DNA of 64,000 bases from Flaveria trinervia (lineage: Eukaryota > Streptophyta > Magnoliopsida > Asterales > Asteraceae): contig CM046457.1 in NCBI GenBank assembly GCA_025506515.1, positions 3,262,870 through 3,326,869 of the forward strand, written 5' to 3'. The position numbers and the translations under genes were made by a program. The notes beneath the pieces were generated by a model. The model had not been told where the DNA came from, ran no database searches, and saw only the letters and a program-made list of their open reading frames with translations. Of this stretch, positions 1 to 11,640 are shown piece by piece. Position 1 is the first letter of the stretch. Each line of letters starts with the position of its first letter.

Positions 1-1556
1 ATCTCCTCAAAGTAAGTCCCATCGATTTCTCAAACTCATCAATTGAATTCGACACTCAACAACCTTCAATCTTCTATACTGAAGGGGAAAAGTCACTCTT
101 ACTCGCTGAATTCCTCGAAGTTGCAATAACATCAATCGTCTTCCTCAAAGGAATTTACCCAATCGGTACACATTTCTTCCAATTCCCCAGTTTTTAAATT
201 AGGGTTTCTGTTCTTGACGCTTAAAGATCGTTTTACGATTAGGGTTTCTGTTCTTGACGCTTTACGATTAGGGTTTCTGTTCTTGATGCTTAAAGATCGA
301 TTTACGATTAGGGTTTTGTGATTTAGGTGCTTTTGAGAGACGACGGTACATGAATCTTGTGGTTCATCGTGCCCGACACCCGCAGCTTCATCGATACATT
401 CAAGATTCACTTAATCAACTGGTTGATTACTTCGAACAGGTGGGCTGATTTTTTGTTTTTGTTTGAATTTGTTCGAATTTGGAGGTGTGATTTGGGGTTT
501 TTGTTAGGGGTTGATTGAGAGAGTTGCAGTTATCTTCTTCAACAATGATAGAATTGCGGTTGAGAAGTTTATGTTCAAGATTAATGTGAATCAGTCTCAT
601 GGGGTGGTGATGGAAGATGATGAAGATCTGCAATCATCCCTGAGATTGTTCTTGATTAAGCTTAATCAATCAGAATCTCTTTCCAAGAGTTCGTCTCAAG
701 GTAAATGCACACGCGCGATGTGATTTTCTGACATGATATTAACACATGATATGAATCTAACATGAGTTCTCGTGTTAATTTCAACCAAATTGTTTAGCTA
801 AATGGGTCATGCTCGGGTCGGGTCGACCTCAAGGGGTTTTTAGGATGACCTGTTTGGTTCTATCATGCCAAAATTTAAAATATAATAGGAAAATAAGTAT
901 TACGGTTTATAGTTTTCATGTAATAATTTTATATGCATTTGTGATCTTGGTTGTAAAATTGTTATTTAGAGTATTAATACACAAAAAAGTAAAAAAAAAA
1001 TTCAGATTAAACAAGTCGTTTTCGTATCAATCCACAAAAACTTGTTTTGTGTTTTGGTTATGGGCTCTGGCACATCTTTTGGTTTTGTGTCATGCATTTG
1101 TAACTTTGGTTGTAAATCTTTAAACTTTAGAGTATTAATATGCAAAAAAAGTGAAATAAAATAAAATTTTGAGTTAAAAAACTTGGTTTTTGTAAATACT
1201 TGTGTTATGGTTCGTGTATCTGACATACGTTTTTTAGGTTTGTGTCAAGTTCGACCCTCCAACCAGTGAACACGACCCATTTAACACCTGTGAATGCACA
1301 TACACACGCAAGTTTGATCCTGTTCTTGATGCTTGAAATTTCCAAACTTGATATAATCACATATTTTGCAGATTTGAGGTGGGAGATAACTGCTTACTTT
1401 TGCTCACTCCCAAGTGATAAAGGAGACAAGTGGATTCCAACACAGGCACTACAATGGCAACAACCTCCATTGATAACACCAATTAAGTCCATGAGTGCTG
1501 AGCCATTGTCTGTTCAACTATATGTAGAGCATCCAAGTCTTTTGGAACCGGTGTAA
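1..1556 (+). CDS. REV7: REV7 / MAD2B-like HORMA protein, 5' partial
   Basis: Likely accessory subunit of DNA polymerase zeta (translesion synthesis); HORMA proteins bind REV3 and partner peptides in the nucleus. I read four exons: 3-165 (open from the window edge), 327-439, 508-700 and 1372-1556 (stop TAA 1554-1556). Introns are GT-AG and phases agree throughout, giving 217 visible residues, about the usual full length for plant REV7. Landmarks: EFLEVAITSIVFLKGIYP ends exon 1; GAFERRRYMN opens exon 2; RVAVIFFNND and AVEKFMFKI are the HORMA core in exon 3; RWEITAYF and QWQQPPLITPIKSM are the C-terminal part in exon 4. No ATG is in frame before EFLEV, although about 35 residues are open upstream, so the start is outside the window or in an earlier exon. 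Family assignment rests on remembered conservation of these motifs. Confidence 0.88.
196..320. repeat. Tandem repeat in REV7 intron 1
   Basis: Four copies of ATTAGGGTTTCTGTTCTTGA or its start begin near 198, 238, 267 and 307. Spacings are 40, 29 and 40, so a short and a long unit alternate. They fill most of the 161-base intron. Confidence 0.8.
937..1152. repeat. Imperfect direct repeat in REV7 intron 3
   Basis: About 55 bases at 937-992 recur at 1094-1152; both run from CATTTGT through TTGGTTGTAAA to GAGTATTAATA and an A-rich end. They sit in the 671-base third intron and look like a local duplication. Confidence 0.6.
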
Positions 1557-2641
1557 CTCGTTCGGGATTCATAATTATATGCTTGGTTTTGAAAGGTGCG
1601 CTTGAGGTGGCGCTTCATGTATGTCTGGGTGAGAATTGGTTAAAATTAGGGTCTGTAAGAGGCTAACATGTTAAAACAACTTCAAGGATAAGGAGATTAT
1701 GAACGGTTTACTTATCGAAAAGAAATGGAGAGATGGAGGTTTTATTTACACATAAACTTACGTGGTTGTACATTGAGCAATATGTAGATATCACAAAGCC
1801 CCTCGTGCTTTCTAAAACCAAGATTATATTGTATGTTTACATGTGCAGGTCATGCTTTTGTCGAATCAGTTTATGTTATTGTAATCGAAAATGGATCCCA
1901 ACGCTTTGTTGATGGTGGTATCCGTTGTCATTTATAAATCTAACCAAAACAGAGCATCATCTAATTAACTAAAAGCTGCAACTGTGATTCTTTTGTCTTC
2001 CTGTTCTGGTAATCTTTACCATTATTCTTCATCTTCTTGTTCTTCTATCGCGTAATGTATATGTCAAATTAGTAACAAGACATGATTCCTGGTAACCTTG
2101 GGTGTGTACAATCTTACTCACATCCATATATGTCTAGAACACGGGTTAAAGTAACATTACGTGGAACATTTACATACAGCTCAAAGTTCAAAACTTAAGA
2201 CTCGTAACAATGCCCGGGTATCAATCCTCACAAAAACTCTCACCATAAACATGCGTAGACGGACAATGCTTCTCCAAATAAATCGGTAAAAACTCGTGAA
2301 AACTACTCAAAATCGTCAAAAGTTCTTAAATTTGTGGATCTTCTTTATTTCTCAACTGGTTTATGAGAGTCAACTGACCGATTGAATCAGTAAACCACAA
2401 GTCCATATGGTGTTCAAAACATTTTTATTTCAAAACAATATTTTATTCACACATAGACGTGTCAAAACACATAAGTTTCCCTCAATTGACCAACAAAGTT
2501 TGATGGTTAGATCACCATCCATTCAACGCATGAGCCAACCCCCATTCTTCAAGTCACATACTCACCTTATAAACTCACGTACCCATAAGTCATAATCAAC
2601 CACTTGAACACTAGCAACCTTCACACCACCATCACCGGCTA
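1557..2641. other. Intergenic region between REV7 and the glucosyltransferase
   Basis: No gene is seen. The left part should hold the REV7 3' UTR and poly(A) site; the right part is the promoter and 5' leader of the next gene. A CCAACCCCC stretch near 2535 resembles MYB-type AC elements, but this is only a motif match. Confidence 0.5.
2568..2573 (+). promoter_or_regulatory. Probable TATA box of the UGT78-like gene
   Basis: TATAAA lies 68 bases before the ATG at 2642 and is followed by CTCACGTA. The broken second copy has CTATAAATTCACGTG at the matching place (~49270), which supports a shared core promoter. Confidence 0.5.
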
Positions 2642-4171
2642 ATGGAGACCACCCGCAACGGCGGCACTACGCAGAAACATGTTGCTGTGTACACATTCCC
2701 TTACTCCTCACACCCTCATCTCTTTCTAACCCTCACACGCCGACTAGCGGCCGCTGCCCCGACGGCGATCTTCTCATTCTTCAACATAGAAAAGTCTAAC
2801 AATGTATTGTTTTCTGAGGTCAGTTGCGACAACATATTGCGGTATGACGTATCTGACGGTATACCAGAGGGTTATGTGTTTGAGGGAAAGCCTCAAGAGG
2901 ATGTTAACTTGTTTCTAGCGGTGGCGGAGGACGAGCTGAGGAAGGGTGTTCGAGTGGCCGAGATGGACACCGGAGTGAGGATTAGCTGTCTTCTGGTGGA
3001 TGCTTTCTTTTGGTTTTGTGATGGTATCGCGGCGGAGATGAACATCCCTTGGGTGGCGTTTTGGACCGCGGGTGCTTGTTCACTGGCAGCACATTTGTAT
3101 ACTGATCTCATTAGGGAAAAAACTAGTCAACACATAGGTATGCCTGCAAGTCTGAAACAGAATTTACAACTTTCGTTCTTTTAACTTTAATAATTACACT
3201 GATAGTTGTTTATTTTAAATGTTATAACATGTCACATTCTTTATACTAACGGAAGTTAATTTGTTCCGACTATATATGTGTTGACAGGTACTACGGGACC
3301 CGATGAGGAAATTCTAGACTTGATCCCCGGGCTCAAATCGGTCCGACTAGGTGACTTACCAAGTGGAGTCGTGTTGGGAAACCTCGAGTCACCGTTCTCG
3401 ATCATGCTACATAAAATGGGGAGAACTCTAGCCAGAGCAGCCGCGGTTCCCATAAATTCGTTCGAAGAACTAGACCCCGATCTAACGAAAGACCTCTCTT
3501 CAAAGTTGAACAACTACCTTAACATTGGTCCTTTCAATCTCATATCTAAAGAAAAAGCACCATTAAAAGGTGATAAATATTCTTGCATTTCATGGTTAGA
3601 TAACCAAAAGACACGAGCGGTCGCCTACGTTTGTTTTGGGACCGTTTTCACGCCTCCACCGCACGAGATAGTCGCGTTGGCTGAAGCGCTCGAAGAGACC
3701 AAAACCCCGTTTCTCTGGTCGATAAACGAGGGTTCCAACAAGCATTTCCCTAAGGGTTTCTTGGAGCGAATACGCGCTAACGGGACAGGAAAAGTTGTCC
3801 CTTGGGCGCCACAAGATCAAGTATTGAAGCATGTTGCAATAGGGGTGTTTGTAACACACGGTGGATGGAACTCGGTGTTGGAAAGCGTAGGAGCCGGTGT
3901 CCCGATGATATGTAGGCCGTTTATCGGGGACCAACATATAAACTCTAGGATGGTTGAGCGAGTTTGGGACATCGGGATGAGAATCCCGGGCGGGAACTTT
4001 ACAAAACACGAGACTCGTCGCTTGTTAGAACATGTTTTCGAGCATCGGTACGAGAGGATTGAAGCATTGAAAGATCTTGCTCACAAGGCTGTTGCACCAA
4101 ATGGAAGTTCAGATCAAAATTTCAAGACTTTGTTAGAGATGATCACCAGTGTCACTAGACGCCATGAATAA
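2642..4171 (+). CDS. UGT78: UGT78-type flavonoid 3-O-glucosyltransferase
   Basis: Probably transfers glucose from UDP-glucose to the 3-hydroxyl of flavonols or anthocyanidins in the cytosol; the acceptor is inferred from family. Exons 2642-3137 and 3288-4171, with a 150-base GT-AG intron in phase 1, give 459 residues, normal for the family. The start ATG follows a TATA box by 68 bases. His24 (in FPYSSHP) is the predicted catalytic base and Asp120 (in LLVDAFFWF) its partner. RRLAAAAP and FSFFN near residues 34-47 are typical of UGT78. The 44-residue PSPG box is complete at 338-381, from WAPQDQV to GDQ; a final Gln favours glucose, whereas His would suggest galactose. No lesion is seen. A degenerate paralogue lies at 49351-54480. 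Another flavonoid or phenolic acceptor is possible. Confidence 0.9.
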
Positions 4172-5258
4172 AACTTTTTATCTTTATTGATTTACTCTAT
4201 CTATAATTTAGGGTGACTTTCTTGAAATTATATATGTTCCAAAATTTTAATAAGTCGTGTGAAATAATGCATTGTATTGAATTTGAATGTGTTACATTGA
4301 TGGGAACATTATTAAGAAATCCGAATATGATAATAAGATGTCATAACTTATAGTTCATTACATAGACACAAATATTAATTTAATATACGATATACGTGAT
4401 TATACATTTATGGGTTTGTCTATATACCTTGAAAGTTTAGTAAAATTAAGATTTGTTTAACTATGAATCTAAGTTGAATTAGATGTCGATGCTTATATTA
4501 ACATAAGTTAATGTATCGAGTATAGAACCGAAGAAGAAAGTGACTTAAAACTTGCTTTGACGTGAGCGAGAAAAAAATATCATTTATTAATCATAAGAAG
4601 GTAAGATGCTTGGTAAACTCGTTACATACCTCAGTTTAATTAGTCCTACACGTATACATGTACATAGATGTGACTGATATCGGTTCAATGGCTTCAAAAG
4701 TTCAAACTCTTTATGTATATCTAGACCTACAAGTTAACGTATGACCAAAGCTCTCGGGCTCGTCTAGCAACATGACATGTTGATCAACTATGTTTCATGG
4801 TAACGTGGAACCCTTCACGTCGTTGCGCACTAAGTTGCTGTGTTTATACGCATTAATGAACAACGAGTCATGGCAAGTGTTAACAATACCAAATGTTGGT
4901 TTCTTTGGCTATTATTAAACAACTTGATTGCATATTAAAATTTGTTTGATTGCAACTATAAACCGTTTAAGCTGTTTTGGTTTTCAGTTATAAAACTAAT
5001 TTGTTGATTCATTTCATATATGCATTTAAAAATTTGGTGAAGGCGACAATATTATTATTATTAGTCAATGAATTTCATGTTAAAAACTCACAATATAACT
5101 GGGGTTGAGAGTGATAGCAAGCACACGTGGGTTAAATGCATTTAAACTAATTTTATGTCATTTTTTTGGGTTTAAAATATAGGAAAAGTTATTGTTCTAG
5201 ATTCAGCTTTTTGGTGTAAATTTTAAATTGATCAACACCTTGTATTCTTGCATTTCGA
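4172..5258. other. Intergenic, downstream of the UGT78-like gene
   Basis: AT-rich sequence with no coding signal; it should include the 3' UTR of the preceding gene. I see no clear repeat or RNA gene. Confidence 0.5.
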
Positions 5259-5553
5259 AGGCCGGTCCCGAAAATTTTCAAAAGGCTCTGGGTGAAGTGC
5301 GAAAACAAAAATGATACGACATTAAAATAAGTCTAAACGAATAACTTGTATATAAAAATAATATAATACGACGATAATTGTTATAACAATAAATAAAACG
5401 AAAGTATTGTACTAGAATGATGTAATTTAATTACTTACGCGAATTAGGAGGCTCTCCTAATTCTAAAATGATCACGACCTTATATATATAAAAATCTAGA
5501 CCCCCCTAATGTCCGGGCTCTAAGCAGTTGCTCGCCTTGCCCCCCTCTAGGGT
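5259..5553. mobile_element. Small non-autonomous DNA element, hAT-like
   Basis: Opens GGCCGGTCCCGA, continues with a GGCTCTGGGTGAAGTGCG block common at ends of plant hAT-type elements, and closes CTAGGGTCGGCC, an imperfect inverted copy of the opening. No coding capacity. I could not confirm an 8-bp target duplication. Confidence 0.4.
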
Positions 5554-5812
5554 CGGCCTCAGTGGCGAACCTAGAAAATCATTTCACGGGTGTCGAAAAT
5601 TTTTTGGTTTCCATATGTCTATAAAAATGGATTTATGATCAAGTTCGGTAGTTGATATTTGTTTTTTGATTGAGCCGGGTCATTGAAATTGTGGTTGAGT
5701 TGAGTCGGACACCGAAATATTTTAAGTTTTTGAGGGTAGTTATAAGGTTGTTAATTATTATTTTTATTTTTTTCTTTTAATAAAAAATCATCACAATAAC
5801 AGATTGTTGCCT

Positions 5813-6137
5813 TTTTTTTTTGAATTGCGGAAATTTCATTAAGATCTAGCGGGAAGCTAGCAATAAAATATTACATAAAGAAAGAGGAAATATTGAAATC
5901 ATATCAAATTTTCCAATCTAAAAGATTAATTTTCCCTATGTTTTATCCAAATGAATGATGACACCAATATTTTTTCGAATATCACATCCACTCCAATATT
6001 GCTCTCCTTTAAAATACGATAATTCCTCCATATCCATATGTGCCAAATGATAGCATGTAGAATCATCAATGTAACTTTTTTAGCCAAACTATCACCATTC
6101 ATATTAGTAGAAATATGGAGTAAGTCTTGAACATTAT
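5813..6137 (-). mobile_element. LINE 3' end, left part of an element split by Copia
   Basis: Read on the minus strand, this encodes the end of a non-LTR reverse transcriptase protein (IIWHIWIWRN near 6040) and finishes in AATGAAATTTCCGCAATTC followed by poly(A) at ~5813-5822. The Copia insertion at 6138 cuts it; its upstream part resumes at 35871. Removing the Copia and one ATTAT joins the two. Confidence 0.75.
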
Positions 6138-6935
6138 TGCAGGATCGTTGAAAGGGGTCAGTTACAACACAACAACACAAAGAGGAGATGAACTAAACTT
6201 AATCAAACAGTAATCTGGATTAACCAAGACAAGACACTAAAAACACAAGTAATATAAGAGACTGAACACAAAGAACACAAGTATATGGTTTTCAAGAATG
6301 CAGTATATTGCTTTCTCTATGTTCTATTACAAGTGTTACAAAGCACAATTCAAAGATACAAGAACATGAGATACTTATACTACATCCTACAACCAGCTAT
6401 ACTTTAAAAGCCAGCTGGATACAATTGACTAGACACAAAACAAAATCAATTGTAGAGTCAAAAGGCAGATTGTCTTTTGACTAGTGACTATGACATGCCA
6501 TAACTCACATCCGTATCTATTACAAAAAGGATAAAGTACATGAAGTAGAAAGTTTACAGACTCAAGACCTCAATGTACAGTTACCAAAAGCATGGACCTT
6601 TTCACCAACTCATATAAGTTGGTGATCTTAGAGAGGTGCAGCGGAAAGGTGTCCAGCTTTATGGAAAAGTACATCAGATAAAGCATGTGTCAAAAGTCTT
6701 TGGAAGAAATCTGTCTTCATGAGTTGAAGCTTCGGAAGACTTTGTCTCTGAGGCTTCGGAAGACTTCATATTTGGCTTCGGAAGATATTGGTCTTGGTTT
6801 CGGAAGATTTCACACTTAGAATATTTCTGTTGCATGTATGAAACTTCCTAAGCATTCTTCTTCATAGTACTTGTGCAGCATGCAGGATAGACATTGGATG
6901 TTTAGGTTGCATCAGCCTCTTCATTAATCTCTACA
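6138..6935 (-). repeat. Copia 3' LTR
   Basis: 798 bases, TG...CA, matching 35047-35865. It contains a short array of GGCTTCGGAAGA units (6725-6810); this LTR has one unit fewer than its partner, which accounts for the 21-base length difference. Confidence 0.92.
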
Positions 6936-6947
6936 AACTCCCCCTAG
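6936..6947 (-). other. Copia polypurine tract
   Basis: AACTCCCCCTAG on the + strand reads CTAGGGGGAGTT on the element's strand, directly against the 3' LTR; the expected plus-strand priming site. Confidence 0.75.
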
Positions 6948-6976
6948 GCTGATGCTACCAAAACACTTAGTATACT

Positions 6977-8577
6977 TCAGATATCAACAGTCCTTATTAG
7001 GATGATCACCATTCCTTTCTTCATGAGGTGATCAAGATCCTTCAGACTGTCAAAATGTCTTCTCATATCAAAAAGGTCATGTAGAGGCAACTGAAACATA
7101 TCTTGCCATGTGTAAATGTCTTCAGTGCCTTGATCTCTAATGACATGCCATCTTTCTGGATTTGTGGTATATGTCCAAGACAAGATGGGTCTTCCAGATG
7201 CTAGAGGAGTTGTTTGAATTGGAGTTGATGTAGCATCCTCTGGCTACACAACCTCAAGATGTTCTGACTCATCCTGTGGTTTAGAAGATGGTGCAGTCTT
7301 CTTCTTATTTGGCTTTGGTTTAGAAGCCATCCTCTTCTTTCTCTTTACAAGTTTTAACTGAGAAGACTGGCCTGCAGTACCAGATTGATCTTCACTGTCT
7401 TTCTCAGTTGGGATTTCCTCTCTCTCAGGCTCAGAATGAGAGGGAGGTTGACCCTGCTGTGGATCAGAAGATGAAGCTTGCTGAGTTTCAGCAGGAGGTC
7501 CAGGTTGTGTTGTCTCTGGTTGTTCAACCTTAACCTCCACTTCAGGTGGAGCTTGACTTGGAGTGGAGTGCAAATCAGTGAGCTCTCTCCTTTTATATTC
7601 TGCTTGATCACCCTAATATGCTCATCCATAGTGGATAGAGACATGGGACCAAGTCTCTTTCCGGAGAATCCATACAGCTTCAAGAAGCATATCATCCTCT
7701 ACCTATCAGCAGACTTCTTCATGCTCTTTTGATGATAGCTCTTGATGTTACAGCTTCTTCCCTTAGCTTCTTCTTAGTTGTCTATTTGTCCTTGATTATC
7801 TCAAGTTCAAGTTGTTTTAAGTACTCAAACTCAACATAGTCATAGGACAAGGGAAGGAGCGCATCTGCCTGATAGAAGCCTGTGGCACTCAGGTAGTTGA
7901 TCATCTTGATCCTCTCTTCTTCTTTGTCTACCTGAGGTTCTTGTTGAACCACATCTTCTTGTGCAGGACTTTCCTAAATTGGGGAGAGGGTAGGCATATC
8001 CTTGTATAGTCTTTTTCTTCTTCTCTCTTCTTTGACTTGTACTAGAAGCTCTACATCTTCTACCTCCTTCTTCTCTTTTGACCTTTCCAGATCAACCAGT
8101 TCATTCAACTCTTCTAAAGGGAGAGAAATGACATTGTCTATGTCATAGTTGCTTGTCTGCAAGTAATTTATCCTGACTGCCCTTAACTCATCATTCTGAG
8201 TATTTGGTCTGGGGGCAGCCCTGATAGCAGACTCCATGAGTCTTGAAGACTCAACAGATGAACTTTCTCCCCTCAGCCTCCTTTTCCTCTCTTTCTCCTC
8301 CTCCTCAATCTTCTTAAATGTCATCTTTCTTTTCTCTTTGTCACTCACAGACCTTTATGACTCAAGGTGGAGAGAGCTTTGGCCTTCATTGCTTGTTGCA
8401 GCATCTGAGCTCTGGCCAGAGAAAGGTTGAGAAGCACCTTCACCAGCAGGTGTCTCAGAAGGAATGTGGATCTCTGCAGCAGTTGATGATGATGAGATAG
8501 GGGTCTCAGGTTCTGCCACTGGGTCTTCAGTCAAGGTTTCCCCTATGAAACTAATCTTAGGGTTAGTCTCAACATCC
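6977..8577 (-). pseudogene. Copia third ORF (env-like position), downstream half
   Basis: Several open stretches in different frames (6977-7183, 7244-7573, 7974-8348, 8355-8577) look like one broken reading frame. The product is rich in Glu, Lys, Pro, Ser and Gln, with charged, coiled-coil-like stretches (KKIEEEEKERKRR near 8315-8278) and a basic segment (KRKKRMASKPKPNKKK). It lies between pol and the 3' LTR, where Sireviruses carry an envelope-like ORF. I see no clear signal peptide or membrane segment, so the env label is positional only. Confidence 0.55.
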
Positions 8578-8582
8578 AGTTG

Positions 8583-10590
8583 ACCGATGACATTGCCTGA
8601 TTGCCTCGTGAGTGTGTTTCGAACTGAATGCACAGCATAATTGCGGTTTAAAGCACCGGTTACGAAAATCAAATGAGTTCATAACCGGCCAATTTAATCT
8701 TTTAGCCATTTGAGCATTAAAATACAATAATAATTCAATGAATCGAACATGAATAATCATTTAACTATCCCTTAACTAATCGCAATCTCATTTCATCTGA
8801 AACAAGCTCAAACATCAAGTTCGAATCGTTATTTCCTTCACAAACCGTAGCTAGTCGAACCCGACCTTTTCCTCAACCTCATCCTCAATTAACAGAGGGC
8901 TTTCGTCCATTGAGTTTATTGGAAGCTAACTGCACAACGAATTGGATTATCATAGTCGTTTGAACATCTAACAAGTTGCTACATCGATCGGGACCCACTT
9001 CTTCATCTCATATTCCTCAATTCGATATTAAACAAGTAAGTTCTATACACCTTTATGCTCGGTTTCATTTGGGCATCAAAAGCCCCATGAATTTATTCGT
9101 TAACAACATCGAATTGATGTTCAATTTGATTTAAGAACAATCTAGGGTTCAATCGAATTGGGGATGGTTTTGCAAGTTAGTTTTTTTTAACATTTGAGAG
9201 CCGTGATATGACATGGCCACGACCCTTGGTTCACTGGTCACTCATTCGCCCTCACAAACAGGAGGTCCCCGGTTCGAACCCGGGGAGCCTCACATATTTT
9301 TTTAGGTCTTTTTGGTCATTAAATTAAATACTAAAAATTTCTAAAAATTATAAAAAAAAGTCATTTTATGCACTTCGAACATTTTAAATCATATGAATGT
9401 TTTCTGTAAATTGTTACTTAAAAAGAAGTATTTTTATATTTTATTAAATATTTAAAAAAAAGAAGAAGATATTAATAGTTTAATTTTATAAAAAGTAGAC
9501 TTTAGATAACATTTTATTCACAAAAATATTATTTCATCCAATATCTTCAAATTGTTATTTTAAATTAAGAATACTAAATGTTATTTAAATCATTATATAT
9601 ATATACACAAATTGTTATAAATATTATATTATACACATATGATTTTACATAATATGTAGCAAATTTCTTTGAATTCAATAAATATAATTAGTTCCATCTT
9701 GATAAACATAATTATTTAACAAGCCCCAAATCCCCCATCGAAACCCCGGTTCGCGTTATAATGTCAATCTTACAATTAAACTTTAACCTTGTAATATATA
9801 TTTATTTTAGGTGCATTGTGAAGGACCACGTTGAAATGTTGCTTATTGTATTTCTTATAAATCGTCAATTATATATTTATTGATCAAGTGAGTATTTCCA
9901 TACCCCTTTTTGCTTATTTTCACACTTTGGGGTGAAACATGTTAACTTATTATCATTGCACTTGTAAACTTATTTGGGACCGGTAATCTTTATGGCAATT
10001 CATCATGCAAAGTTGTGGTTAGTTGAACTTCTGTGGTTACCATGTTATGGCGTTATATGTACAATCATTAACTATTGCTAGCCCAGCGAAGTCATAGATC
10101 TATGGGCAAGACAAGCCTGCTTTGGTTGATCCAAGTATACTTAGCTGATCGTATAATCTTGTAAATGTTTGAGACTTATAAAACTTTGTCGAGGTTTGAT
10201 TGTTGCATTGTTCATAACATCCCTAATCACTTTATTCACTAACTTATGACTTGAATTGCCATCTTTTATATAATCTATGTATTTAAAACTATGGAATGCT
10301 CACCAACATTTTTGTTGACCCTTTTATTTTTAACATGTTTCAGGAAACGCCCAAGTTTGATTTTTACGCAGTGAAGCTTACACATCTAGGAATGGACCTA
10401 GATAAATAAGTGAATTAAAATGACTTGTTATCTGTTATGTTATGTTTTTATTCCTTTGAGACTTAAGCTTGTAATGAAGCAATTGAATTTTATGATGAAT
10501 TTATATTTGGTTATTAATAACGTTATGTGGCTGTGAACGATCTTAACTCTCACTCCTCGATGTTTCCGCCGTCAAGGTTGGGGTTTGACA
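8583..10590 (+). mobile_element. Chromovirus-family LTR, truncated at its 5' end
   Basis: Ends GGTTGGGGTTTGACA and shares, in order, the family's tRNA-like module, the GTGAGTATTTCC block, TAGATCTATGGGCAAG and the terminal segment. It is about 2.0 kb against 2.6 kb for its relatives and lacks the TGTAACA start. Even so, AGTTG flanks both sides (8578-8582 and 10591-10595), and removing the element plus one AGTTG puts the two host ORF halves back in one frame. Confidence 0.8.
9214..9292 (+). other. tRNA-like module in LTR, copy 1
   Basis: Contains GGTCCCCGGTTCGAACCCGG, a T-arm and B-box-like hairpin, preceded about 30 bases upstream by an A-box-like TTGGTTCACTGGTCA. It does not fold as a standard tRNA with a clear anticodon stem, so I do not call a tRNA gene. 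Confidence 0.5.
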
Positions 10591-11640
10591 AGTTGAACTC
10601 TGCAGTGATCCTGTCTTGGATTCTTTGAGCACTCTGTCAGCTTGTCTTGATTTGCTTGGTTGAGAAGTGGCATGTTGACTAAATCCAGACCTTCATAGTA
10701 GTTCAAAGTCTGAAAATTGAAAACTTCTTGTTGTCCTTGAACTCTTATGATGATTAGGGCTTTCTTGATATTGTCATACCTCCACCCAATGATATGATTG
10801 GAAGATGGTGAAGATGACATAGCCCTTGGTATCCCATCCTCAAACAGACTTTGTATGAAGGAGTCTGTGTAGTCCACATCAATGTGAATTTGAGGAGGTT
10901 GCTGAGAATGCACAATTGCAAGTGAGGATGGTGAGTCCTCAATGTCCACTCTCTCTGAAGGACTCCTAGGTTTGGCATCTGTGATGACTTTCTCCCCCTT
11001 TTTGGTAGCATCACCCACTTGCATAGGTAAAGCTGGAAGATAGGTCAATCACATCCATAGGTTCTTGTGTTCCTGGTGAGCTCTTCTTAAGGGTCTCCCA
11101 GCTAGATTTTCCTTAAGATATGAAATCTCAAGTTGCTGATCATTGATCCTGTTGTGTAAGGTAGTCACCTGAGATTCAAGATGACTGACCTTTGAGACTA
11201 AGTAAGTGCATGTTTTAGTCAGTTTATGCACCTTTAGTCTCAGATTCCCCTCATCTTCATCAGAAGACTCATTAGGGGATGAGATGATTGGACCAAAGTC
11301 CTCTCTCTCATCACCAGCTTAAGGTTCTTGGCTACTGGTTTTCCTCTGCTCACTGGCAATCTTAAGTGAGATGTCAGCGGGCTAAGTTGCCATGGTTGAG
11401 GTCTTAATGATGTAGTCACTTTCAGAAGTGAGAGCCTCTTTCATATGGACATCCTGAACAGGTTTAGAGGTGTCCACCTCAGTTGTAGGTGACTGATGTG
11501 GGATAGATGTAGGAGACTCAGGAGCATTCATCTCTCTTTGAGTAGGGGTGAAGAAGAGAGACTCATTATACTCATCGAAACCTAGATCTTCATCAGTATA
11601 AAAGTCAAGGTGGGAATTGGTTGGTTGAGATCTATAGGAT
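10591..11640 (-). pseudogene. Copia third ORF, upstream half
   Basis: Continues the 6977-8577 region across the inserted LTR. Open stretches 10591-11048 and 11049-11231 plus earlier fragments encode acidic Ser/Glu-rich protein and a coiled-coil candidate (VSHLESQVTTLHNRINDQQ). Stops break the frame near 11046, 11320 and 11385. Unknown function; part of the retrotransposon, not a host gene. Confidence 0.5.

Noticed and set aside
132..410. 92-residue minus-strand frame at the left edge
   Set aside because: Overlaps REV7 exons and intron tandem repeats in antisense; its repeated peptide comes from the tandem DNA repeat.
3596..4009. 137-residue frame antisense to the UGT gene
   Set aside because: Shadow of the real coding strand; no independent signal.
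9214..9292. Functional tRNA gene
   Set aside because: T-arm is excellent, but no matched acceptor stem or anticodon stem can be drawn, and the segment is inside a repeated LTR.
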